Shown here in pieces: positions 1 through 11,400 of a stretch of DNA of 64,000 nucleotides. The DNA comes from Elmis aenea (lineage: Eukaryota > Arthropoda > Insecta > Coleoptera > Elmidae): contig OX393578.1 in the NCBI GenBank assembly GCA_947652605.1, positions 51,901,415 to 51,965,414 on the forward strand, written 5' to 3'. Position numbers and translations under genes: made by a program. The notes below the pieces were generated by a model. That model saw nothing but the letters and a program-made list of their open reading frames with translations, made no database searches and was not told where the DNA came from. How positions within the stretch are numbered: position 1 is the stretch's first letter; the number at the start of each line of letters is the position of its first letter.

Positions 1-42
1 AATTGATTTTATACCTAGACTCAAAAATTTTAAGCGATTGTC

Positions 43-190
43 CTAATGGTGCCTGTACACCTGAGAGTAAAGTACTCTCGAGAGTAGCGTCGCCAAGGAT
101 ACAGCCAATCGCGAGTTACTCTCAGGGGCTGTATCCTTGGCGACGCTACTCTCGAGAGTACTTTACTCTCAGGTGTACAGGCACCATTAG
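43..190. repeat. perfect 64-bp inverted repeat with 20-nt loop
   Basis: Arms 43-106 and 127-190 are exact reverse complements, separated by 20 nt. The arms are GC-rich for this window and contain palindromic CTCTCGAGAG. It could be a very young or gene-converted MITE, or an inverted duplication. No target duplication is obvious. Confidence 0.9.
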
Positions 191-243
191 ACTTCCAAAA
201 AATCTTATTAAATCAATTCGTTTTTGATTCTGCATTATCCAGT

Positions 244-2931
244 GTGTATTTATTGTAATGAAAAAGTTAATAAAAACCAGGGCTGCCGACAGACAATGAG
301 TAAAAAACAATAAAATTAAAACAATATAATAATGATTCTAATTTGAATTTTTATAGTAGATTTTACAAAGGCAACCATACACTTCAGTAAAAATCAAAAT
401 AGTTATTGTAACGACAAAGTTATTAAAAAAAATGTTTTGGAACTCTAGAAACGATGACATTTATAAGGAAAGATCTAATAAAATAATAAAATTAAACAAA
501 GTTATTTTTATATCTCAAATATGAATTTAAAAAGTATACTGTACATGGGCCCCCTTGGCTTGTGGGTCCGTGTCCACTGCACCCCCGATTTCTCTGCCAC
601 TGCTAAAACCTACTTAACTGTAAGTTCAAACTTTCATTTTCTCATCATTAAACGACTTTACCTTTAACTAAACTTTGCTTTTAAAACTTGATTTAATTAA
701 ATTATTTATTGATGACAATAATAAATGTTTATCATATTTTGTACAATAAGTTGTTTTCGAATGTTGTAGACACAATTTAGTTAGTATACTGCAATTATTT
801 ATAAGAGCTAATTCTTTTCATTCTCCATTATGCAATTAAGATCATTTTTGTTTAAAGTTTGGTAAAAACACAGCTCATAATTATACATCAAAATATTGTA
901 CAAAACTCTAAGTACAAAACTCTTAGTACAACGTAAATAAAATAATGCAGTATGGCATCAAAATGCAAATTAAAAAGTGATAAAAGCAAATATGTCATAG
1001 AGAAGTTACATAAAAACAATTGCCATTAGGTCAGATGAACAACTATACAGAAAAAATCAACAACGAAGCTTCAGCAAAACCTGCATTTACAACATATGCA
1101 ACTCAAAACAGTCCTTTTAGGCTCATTTCTTTTTCTATGGGAAATGCATTAAAAAAAATAACAAGCTTTATGAGAATAATGCTATTAAAACATTAAATAC
1201 ATAAAATAATTAAAAAATGGTATAATTGTCGATACATAACACAATTTAAATAAAAATAGGTACTTTTTAAAACACATTTAAATTAATAATTCATTTTTAA
1301 TACCTTAATACTTGCACGTAATTAAAACAACTTTTATTATTGGTTTATAATAAATAATCTTAAATTATAATCTACATCTTAAGTCTAAGATCTATTTACA
1401 CGAGAAATATATAATAAACAGCAGTTTCAATGAAATATTATCGCACCTTCGAAGATTTGTTTGACAAAATCTTCAAAAATACCTTTAAAAATCTATTAGT
1501 CAAGGCAAGATTGCATTATCATTGGTATCTATAGAAATTTATTCACATAAATTGTGTCCATTTTTTTTCGGATTTCTGCCACTTTGAAGTTACAAGACAA
1601 ACGTTACGTGAATCAGTAAACTTGTTATAGATATCGCAACACAATTTAAAATGCCAGAATTGTTTTTGATAAGACATTTACAAGATGCGTCTTCCGGCAT
1701 TTTAAATCCAGCATCAGTCATAGATAAACACAACTAATTTTATTGCATGGACAATAAAAAATTATAAAAATTATTATGCAATTAATGAAGGAATGGTTCA
1801 TTAACGAAACAATTGGCAGCAAAATTTTAAAAACTTTAGTCTTTATTGATCTAACTAATCAGTTAGATATAACAACAACTTTGGCAAACTTTATTTTTTA
1901 TTCACCCTAATTTTATCCTATGTAAAACAAATGTAATTTTGCTACCAACAACGTAATTGGTGGTTAATAAAATCATTAACACAAATAATTAAAACATTAT
2001 CTTGCTGGGACTGATGCAAAAGCTAACAGAATAACATGCACAAACCAAGTCGCTCATTGTCGAACAGTCAAGATTGTATCACGATATATGCATTAAAGCA
2101 ACTTCAGAACTAGAGCAGATTGCAAATATCGCGAGCTTAGCCGGTTGCATAACGAAAGGTGCCGAAATTGTGTCCACGATTTTAAAAGATTCCACAGAAT
2201 CGGTCATCGCTTTTAATAATCATAAAATAATTTTATTCGCAAAAAATTTAGTTTCAGTGACGTTAAAAGAGGAGAAAAATTGACAGTCGTCATCTTAAAA
2301 CAGCATACGAGAACCCTCATCAAAATGTTTGTTGCCAAGAAATATTTTGTTTTCTGTACTCTTTTGTTTCTTTTATCATTTGTTTTATAAGTCGTCATAG
2401 TCGGAATTTTGAAAATTATAAATGCATATCTTTCATTAAATTTTGTATTGTTGTATCGATATTTTAAATTACTGCTGGAATCATTTATTAACCACCAAAA
2501 ATTTAAAACAATAACATTGTACGCGAAGAAGACAAATTTATGGGCAATTTTATAAAAATATTAATTTTATACTAGATAACATATAGTGGAAAGACAAACA
2601 TGGTAGGCCTTTTAGAATGTTCCTATAATAATATTTTAACAATACAGGATGCCTCATATAAAATTAAATTTGTTAAGACTTATAGCTGTAAGAATTTGTT
2701 TTATCAGTCGCGTCAGTTCTCCTATCAGTTTAAATTTTATTCATAAATATGATATGCCACACTCCAAAACGTTACGTGATATGTACCCACACAAAAAAAA
2801 TTATGAATCACAGAGCAAGCCAAAACGAAATGGAATAAAACTGTGAAATTACAAGTTAACTTTTTACATGTTGTGAAACTGGCTTTATTATTTAAAAAAC
2901 AATATTTTTTCTGAAAACTTATCACCATTTA
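244..2931. other. AT-rich 3' flank, no feature recognised
   Basis: Short open frames only, none with recognisable sequence. No repeat partner found by eye. It may be intergenic or part of an unseen neighbour's intron. Confidence 0.5.
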
Positions 2932-3821
2932 TACAGGGTGTTTGAAATTCGAGTTTAAGCATGGGGATCTCCCTTATTATAATAGCTAGAGTATAGGTTT
3001 AAATTTGGCAAAGTTGCTAAATTCGATGCTTATTGATAATCCAAAGATAAATTGGAAATATCTCAAATGGGTATCCGAGAAAATTAGGAAAAACTGGAAA
3101 GTCCATTTTTAAAAATCGTTTATAACTCCTTTGGAGTTTGAAATATTTTAAATGTGTAAAAAAGTTGCCCAAGCAACTTTTTAAGCCGAATCGGATGGTG
3201 GTCACAAATTTTTCCTAGGTCGATTCGTTTTTGTTTTAGACAACCAACTTTGTTTTTTGTTATAGGCAGCATATCTCGTTTTTCTTCGTTATTAAAGTTC
3301 ATTTTTACAACTAACAGGCCTTCAAAACTTTTAGTTTGTTGATCGGTTGTTATGGAAACAACATAAACTACAATGACCGGCCAACCTGATTTATAATGGT
3401 TATTGTTTAAAACGTATTTTTTGAAATTTGACAATGAAAGAAAAAGTAAAATACCATGTGTGATACATCAATGGATTCAAAAAAATAAATGCTATTTGAT
3501 TATGTAAATAGCAAAAATTGCGCCCATAAGAAAAAATAGTTGGTTGTCATAAAACAATTCGATTCGACTTGAAAAGTTGCTTGGGCAATGTCTTTACACA
3601 TTTAAAATATTTCATACTCCAAAGGAGTTATAGACGATTTTCAAAAATCGTATTTTCCAGTTTTTCCTAATTTTCTCGGATACCGTTTGAGATATTTCCA
3701 ATTTCTTTTTGAATTATTAATGAGCACGAAATTTAGCAACTTTGCCAAATTTAAACCTATACTCTAGCTATTATAATAAGCGAGATCCCCATGCTTAAAC
3801 TCGAATTTCAAACACACTGTA
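2932..3821. mobile_element. foldback element, family A
   Basis: Starts TACAGGGTGTTTGAAATTCG and ends in the complement (CACACTGTA, one mismatch). The arms run nearly the whole length and include the box GGGGATCTC beside a TTATTATAATAGCTAGAG block. Same family as 26727-28214, 37789-38079 and the partial copy from 63645. No open frame of note; non-autonomous. Confidence 0.88.
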
Positions 3822-5230
3822 TAAGCATTTTTTAATGGATTTAAGTATAAAATAAAACTTTTGAAAGCCATATCGATGGTTTTTATCACTTTTACTTTAT
3901 CAATTTGGTAATCCGTAATTTTCACACATATTTTTGGGTAAAAAATTGAAAATCAATGTCGTCTGCAAAGTTATGGAGCACGTATTACATGAAACAACCT
4001 GTATATAATTATATCAAGGAACAATTAATACTATTTAGTAAGATAACTACGTATATATCTACGCAACAATTAACAATGGTTAAGTAACGTTTCAAGTGGT
4101 ACTGTATTATTTGCCACTGTTTTATATTAAAAACAAAAGAAACAGTAAATAAAAAATGAATCACACAACCACAATCAATTGTTTTCCAATGTTAACTTGA
4201 TAGAAATTACATGTGATTAGATTAGATTTGTTAATAATTGTTGCAAATTATATTTAATTGGCCATTTATTGTTTAAACTTTATGTACATACACGTTTTTA
4301 ATATTTTATTGCTTAATTATTTATTTCTAGCGCAATAACGTCAACGAAACTAATTTTTTAATTTTTAAATGTGTACTTCCATGATTAAATTTCATTTTTT
4401 ATCACTGTTTATTTTGTTCATAAACACTTTATAATAAGTATGTATATGTAATATCTATATACTATTTACAATAAGTCTTGAAAATGTTGAAGTTGTATAT
4501 GTTTAAAAGACACTACAAATACAGCTTGGGAAGTATTGGAAAGAGCAAAATACTTCTTAAGAGTTACTGTTGTATTGTCACACGATTGAGTACATTTACA
4601 TATCGTTCTGTACATCTACTATCAAAGGGCGTTAACGTTAAAACGACAAAATTATTTTAAAGAAACGTAAGCTATGAAAAAACTACTGGTGTACCACCTT
4701 TTTTAAAAAAATAAATCAATTCGAATAAAAACCTCTTTTAGTAAACGTAAAAGGAAACAAAAATATAAAAAATACTGGGCATGCAGTCAGGTTTTGTAAA
4801 TAAAAATATATAAAGTACACAATATCACTTAATTTTTTTTTTAAATAAAAATATAAGAGGAAAAAAAAACAGATCTGGAAATGAAATTAAATAAAAATAA
4901 GAATCACAGTTACTTTAGGTTAGAAGTATAATACTTGTCTTTTGCTAAATTTTGTTAATCTTTTAAAATACAAGGCGCTGCGATAAAAAATCGTTTTACT
5001 CCAACGTCTTGTACAGAATAATTTCTAACTCAACACCCACTTATCAAACAATTATTTAACAATTATATATATGTCTGTGTGTGTGTGTGTTTGCTATAAT
5101 TCACGCAACTTCTAACTACAATTGAACAATACAAAATATATCTCTCGCAACATATTAAACAGAAACGGGTCAGTTACACCTTAGTTTTGATCAGGGATTG
5201 CAAAAAACCGTAATACTTGCTTGAGAGTCG
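3822..5230 (-). other. probable 3' UTR and downstream flank of the RhoGEF
   Basis: AT-rich, no coding signal. On the minus strand, AATAAA-type signals occur near 4319-4324 and 4303-4308, which would give a 3' UTR of about 0.9 kb. Which one is used cannot be told from sequence. A TG dinucleotide run lies at 5075-5091. Confidence 0.4.
5075..5091. repeat. (TG)n microsatellite
   Basis: Short alternating TG run with one C interruption at the left edge, in the probable 3' UTR. Confidence 0.8.
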
Positions 5231-5443
5231 TCAAAAATATATTACCTCTTCATCAGCTGGGGGCTGTTGGTCGTTCCGTACTTTGAATTTGTCTGGTAAC
5301 TTTGGATAAGTGTTTGTGCGTGACGCCTTGGTGCCTGATACGCCCTGATGGTGATGACCGGTAGGATGGACACCGGGTGGAGATGCTTGCATCATGGCCG
5401 GACTCGAACCCGTACGACTGTGGGAAAGTGGTGTTGTTGGGGT
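5231..5443 (-). CDS. RhoGEF last exon, ends in VIYF stop
   Basis: Acceptor CTGTTTGTAG; 70 codons and TGA at 5231-5233. It encodes [19 protein letters not shown], a His-rich patch ([10 protein letters not shown]), [15 protein letters not shown] and the C-terminus VIYF. The last residues have a hydrophobic-x-hydrophobic pattern like a class II PDZ ligand. The GAG|GTAATA just before the stop could also act as a donor to an unseen exon. Confidence 0.88.
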   Translation of the reverse strand, partial: TPTTPLSHSRTGSSPAMMQASPPGVHPTGHHHQGVSGTKASRTNTYPKLPDKFKVRNDQQPPADEEVIYF

Positions 5444-8400
5444 CTACAAACAGAAAAGGAGTTAAAACATTGTTTAAAAGCTTGCTGAATTAAAAAAAAA
5501 AAACAATCATCTAGGCCTAGTCGATACTTTGTTGTTCTGTCTGTCTGTCTATGTGTCTACTCATTTATCGTTTTAGTTAAATTTGTAGATATTAATCTAC
5601 TTTTTATTATACAGGGTGTTTCTTAAATATTGCGAAAAAATTCGGAAAGTAATTCCTCATCGGAAATTAAGGGGGGCTTTTGTATAATTTTTTTCACTTA
5701 GACCAGGGATCGGCGAACTCTTTTATCTATTACCCCAAAATACATTTATTTACGCCGATGTTACTCCCTTCATTTGAAAGGAAGAAAATTATAGATTATT
5801 TAAATTCAAAAGGTTTATTAAATCTATTTATAAAGAGACTACAATTATAAATAAAAAAAGTATGAAATAAAAGCGATAAAACAAATTAATATCCTCATTA
5901 TGAAACAGAAGAATTTATTTTTTCATAATTTTATTTATGTCTATTGAGTCCTAATTACCCCCAAGAATTTCATTTTTACCCCACTTGGGGTAATTTACCC
6001 CGGTTCGTCGACCTCTGCCTTAGAGGTCTCCCCCCTAAAGAAGAGCGGTCAAATTAGGTTTTTATTTTATTTCTCAAATTTGGATAAATGTAGGAAAATG
6101 ACATTTGGTAGATGTTTTGTACTTATTGAAAGGTTTCCCATAGTAACATTTTCAATCGCCTCCCACCTTCACAGGGGGCTGAAAAGTGCGACCCCTGTTG
6201 GTTTTTTCATCAGAACTTTTTGGAGGCTTGAAATTTTATAATTTAAAAAAATTCCTTAATAGCTTGATTTATTTAGAAACTTTTTTTATTTTTTAACTTT
6301 TCCTGCAAAACCTACAGGTTTTTGAGTAAAAAATTAAATGAGAACATGAACCATTAAATATTCTAAAATAAAACAATTCATTTTGGTGGTTACCTTGGTT
6401 TGTTAATGTTCATATTGGATTAAATTGACAGGTGTAATTCATTTTGAAGCTTAAGAGGTGACCATAGATAATAAGAGGTGACAACACCAAAATGAATCGT
6501 TTTATTTTAGAATATTTAATGGTTCATGTTTACTCCTTTAATTTTTTACTCAAAAACGGTAGGTTTTACGAGAAAAACTGAAGAATAAAAATAGTTTCCA
6601 AATAAAACAAGCTTTCAAAAAAATTTCAAGCCTCCAAAAAGTTCTGATAAAAAACCAACAAGGGTCGCACTTTTCAACCCCCTGTGAAGGTGGGAGATGA
6701 TTAATCTCTTCAGACCGGGGCTCTCGAAACTTACAAGCCTTGTAATACAAGTCCGTAGCTTAGCTACACGTGTAGTTTTCCATTAGTAGCTAAGCTACGG
6801 ACTTGTATTACAAAGCTTGTAAATTTTGAGAAACAGGGCCCTGGTGTCCATTACAATGGACACACAGTTCATAAGCATTTTGTAAATAACTTTGTAGTAT
6901 ATTTCTGTTCCACATGAGTTTTTAATGAAAGGTGGAATACTGTGTTATAGACTTTAAACAATTTGGCGCCATTTATCCAAACTAAGCCGCATTATGGTTG
7001 CATTTCGTTTTAGGTACTGACGTTGATACGAGAGATGTCAGTTCAGTGGTGTGTGTTAATTTGAATGTTTTGAGGTTGTTAAATGTTTAAGCTACAGATG
7101 TTATTTAATTGTGAAAAAAATGTCTTAAGAAAAATCGCCGTAATTTTTTTAAATCATTTTTGTCCCGCGGGACCTGATTTGATATCTACTCAAGACCCAA
7201 TGTCCATCAAAATGGACATGTAGAAAATCCAGGAAAATGAAAATTTAAAAAGTTTAAAAAACATGAATTACGTTATTTATAACCTAAACTCACAAGCCAG
7301 AATAATTTTTTTAAGCCTCAAAATTAATTCAGGTCTGAAGAGGTTAAGAATTTTAGTACGGAAAAAAATTTAGATAAAAGCCCCCCCCTTAATTTTCGAC
7401 AAGGAATTGCCTCCCGAATTTTTTCGCAATACTTAAGAAACACCCTGTATAAGTGTTGATGTAGTTATTTCCAACAATACGAAAGTTACAACGATTTTTA
7501 ATTTTTTTCCAAAGATAAACATTTTAAAAACACCAAGTAGGCTGTGAAAACAAATCTAAAAATAATCTTTATAAGTTTTTTCAATAACGGAGATATGACA
7601 CTATTAAAATGACAAAAAACACGTTTTTTGCTAATAACTGAAAAAACCAAAGTGATACAATATTTCTGGAAATGGTTATGGGTTTGTCTCAAAAAAACTG
7701 CATATTTTTGGTAACTTAACCATTTCTCTATCTTGAATTTTAAGCAAGATACCATCGAATTTGATACACACTAGTTTTTTTTACCATTATAATCATGGGC
7801 GTCCGCAGGGGGGGCAAATGGGGGCACTTGCGCCCCTGGGATCAAGTAAAAAGTAGTACTTGTAAAAACAAATCACAAAAATTCAAAAATTGAATTAAAA
7901 TTTATATATATTATTATTTGTCTCTATGCCTTGCCCCCCCTGGAACATTTTCTGCGGACGCCCATGATTATAATTAAATTTCAAATAAGGACATAAAAAA
8001 ATTGACCATCAGCAAAAACAGTCGAACATCTCACTTACTGTTTCTCCTGAAGTTGGACTCCGACTTCCAGAACCAAGCCTCTGATATCCAGAAGTACTCG
8101 TCCGTCTCACTTTTTCATCTTGACTTAATTTTAGAGGAAGCATCTGTTGTGGTATCGGTCCTGAAGAAGACATGGTTGCGGAAGAAGTAGCAACACCCGA
8201 ACTTAACCTCGACGCTAACTTCAGCGGCAATTGTTGCTTGACAGGCATATTCTGAGAAACCTTTTGCTGGTTAGTTGCACTTATCAAATTCTGAGGTAGA
8301 TGGGATTTCGTCGACCCTAAACAAAATCGATTAACACACAATTCAAATTTGAAAATTTGAGGTCCGTTACCTTTACCCCATTTGGAATCTTTTCGTCGTT

Positions 8401-11400
8401 CGGTTCCCGTCGAATGAGCAGCGTTGCTGCTCATTCCGCTTAGAGAACCTTCCGACTGAGATGGACTACTTTCTTCTGAACTTTGATTACTACTATCTTC
8501 TAGTTGGCCAGTAACAGGCAAGGCAACGTTGGGTGAAATTAACAATCCCTGACTGGTAAGGATTTCCATTTTGCGATACAACTGCTCACGTTGTTGGGTT
8601 ATGTCTGATTGTTCTGCTCTGATTTGTTCCTATGAGAAAAAAAAAACAAAAGAGAATTATTTTTGTTTTTAAATGACGTTCCATTATTTTTACAATGTGA
8701 GGGGTAAGTACAATGTGGTTTTTTCAAAATTTAAATAGAAAGCTATTTACTTAAAAAAAGGCCATTTCATGACATTCTCCATCATCATCATTCATAATTT
8801 TTCTCCATCTTTTTTTTGATTATGTAAACTTTACTTACTAAATAAAGTAATATCGACTTAAAGAATTCCTGTAAGTCTTTTTTGACTTACAGCATCACTA
8901 GAACATTACCAGAGAAAATGCTAGGAACCATGAGTCAAAAAAAATATTGCAGTCAAAATTTATGTCATTTAAAAGCATATTGTACAGGGTGGTCCAAATT
9001 CGATGGGATTGCATGGGGATAGAGAAACGATTAAATTACCAAAAATGTGCAGATTTTTGAGACAAACTCAGAACCGTTTTCAAAAATAATCTATCATTTC
9101 CGGTTTTAGAGTTATTGAATAGAAAGTGTTTTTTTGTCATATTAATAATGTGTCATATCTCCGTTATTAATTATTAATTATTAATTAATTAATTATTAAT
9201 TATTAATTAATTAATTATTAATTATTAATTAATTATTTATTAATTAATATCGAAAATATTTATGGAGATTATTTTTAGATATTTTTGTTTAATTTGATTA
9301 TCCTAAAAAAAAATTTACGCTTGCCGTTAAAAAGTTATGACACAAACTTACCTTTTTTTAAATGGGAACAATAGTTGGCTATGACCTATTTAAATTCCTT
9401 TTTTTTTTCTTATTCCAAATATATAAGGGTAGATGTATTTATTTTCAATAATACGCAAGTTGTGAAGGTTTTTTAGGTTTTTTTTCCAAGAAAATCATAG
9501 TAGGTTGTGAAAACAAAAAAAAAAACAAGGTGTAAAACCTTATAAAACTCATGTGGTACAAGTTACCAAGGTTTTCTAATTTGTTGTTGAGATAAACATT
9601 GTAAATATTTGAACAACAACATAGTCGGAATCTGCAGTAATGTACTCCTAGTATATTGCTGTTTATCTTATGTTCAAAAATTTGATATTTATCTCAACAA
9701 CAAATTTAAAAACCTTGGTAACTTGTACCACATGAGTTTTATAAGGTTTTACACCTTGTTTATTTTTTGTTTTCACAGCCTACTATGATTTTCTTTAAAA
9801 AAACAACTAAAAAACCTTCGTAACTTGCGTATTATTAAAAATAAATACATCAACCCTTATATATTTGGAATGAGAAAAAAATAAGGAATTTAAATAGGTC
9901 ATGACCAACTATCGCTCCTATTTAAAAAAAAGGTAAGTTTGTGTCATAACTTTTTAACGGAGAGTGTAACTTTTTTTTTTTAGTATAATCAAATTAAACA
10001 TAAAAATATCTAAAAATAATCTCCATAAATATTTTCGATATTTAAAACAATAACGGAGATATGACACATTATTATTATGACAAAAAAAAAAACATTTTTT
10101 ATTCAATAACTCGAAAACCGGAAATGATGGAATATTTTTGAAAATGGTTCTGAGTTTGTCTCAAAAAACTGCACATTTTTGGTAATTTAACCGTTTCTCT
10201 ATCTTGAATATTAACCGAAATACCCATGCAATCCCATCGAATTTGGACCACCCTGTACAGAATTTTAAAGAAAGGTGGAAAAAAATTGCAAATTATGATG
10301 GCAAATACTTAATGTCATTGTTTTTAGTAAGTGATGTTAAAATTGTGTGTAAACACCGAGTGCTTTTTACTTTGGAATTTTTTGACTTACCTGTAATTTT
10401 AAAAGTTCTGCCTTTTTCTCGTCCAGTTCCTTAGATTCTTGATCACGTATTGTAGTCCAAGCAGCCTTTTCCACACTCAACTTATCTTGAAGATTCCTCA
10501 GCTCTTCCAATTGCTGATTATGTCTGTACTGTTTTCCACCGTCGCCACCTCCTCTTATTGTAACCAATTGTGCTTGCAAACTGAACACAAAAAAATAAAT
10601 GAACAGAACGGAAACGATGAAAATTAAGTCCCAATTACCTTTCGTTACTAGTCATAAGCTGCGATATAATACAAAGCAAAGTATATACATAATGCGACAG
10701 CTGAACAGCAGCATATTGTTGTTCTTTTCCAAGTGTTAATAAGGCGGGCATGTCCATAGGTGCTGTGGGATGCTGTAACTCCAACAGAGGAGTGTTGCCA
10801 TTCGTTAGGGACGACGTGGAAGAAATCTGGCAATTTCTCCATGGCAGTTTTTCCTGAAAAGATTACATAACTCAATATTTTTTTCTCACACCAGTCACCA
10901 ACAGAACTAAGAAAGGAAAGTCGGTCCAAATTAGCTGGGCCTAGAGTTGTAGAAGAGGACCTACTATTTGGAAGGGCACAAAGAGATGCGAGGATTCAAA
11001 AGGAAAAGGCCTAAAGGCCCAAAGAACCTCTAGGCCAGTGTTTCTCAAAGTGTGGTCCGCGGATTCCTGGGTGTCCCTGAATCCTTCTGAAGGGGTCCCC
11101 AGAGCTTATAATGTTCAAAAATCACCCAAATTTATTTGCAATGCTAAATTGAAAACATAAATATTGTCCACAAAACAGTTCATTGGAGTCCTTTGTGAGT
11201 TTTTAACTTTGAAAGGGTTTCTCGGAGTAAAAAGTTTGAGAAACACTGCTCTAGGCCAGGGATTCCCAACGTGGTCCAGGTGGACCCCTTGGGGGTCTAA
11301 GTAAGTTTAAAAAGGGTCGATAGTATTTCAGGGGCCTATTGGGGGTCGATGATAAATTTTTCGATTTTTAATAATTTTTTAAGAAAAACGAGAAATAAAT

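Larger units (their letters stand above)
5610..7449. mobile_element. foldback element, family B, carrying nested insertions
   Basis: Ends TACAGGGTGTTTCTTAA and TTAAGAAACACCCTGTA. Arms continue with TTGCGAAAAAATTCGG and a stretch with ACACCCCCCT-like C-runs. The left arm is split by a hAT-type MITE (5704-6017) and the right arm by a TTAA-flanked element (6701-7347). Relatives lie at 24940-25433, 33468, 41954-43030 and 58331. It sits in the last intron of the RhoGEF. Confidence 0.88.

Noticed and set aside
2074..2283. 69-codon plus-strand frame in the 3' flank
   Set aside because: Isolated short frame, no domain, no upstream or downstream partner exon found.
8009..8581. A single 190-codon minus-strand frame across 8009-8581
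   Set aside because: It reads through a 54-nt intron (8317-8370) with good splice sites and past the 8039 donor; the spliced version joins neighbours in phase, so the long frame is partly artificial.
10648..10929. 93-codon minus-strand frame over RhoGEF exon 20
   Set aside because: Different frame from the one that joins exons 19 and 21; no recognisable protein.
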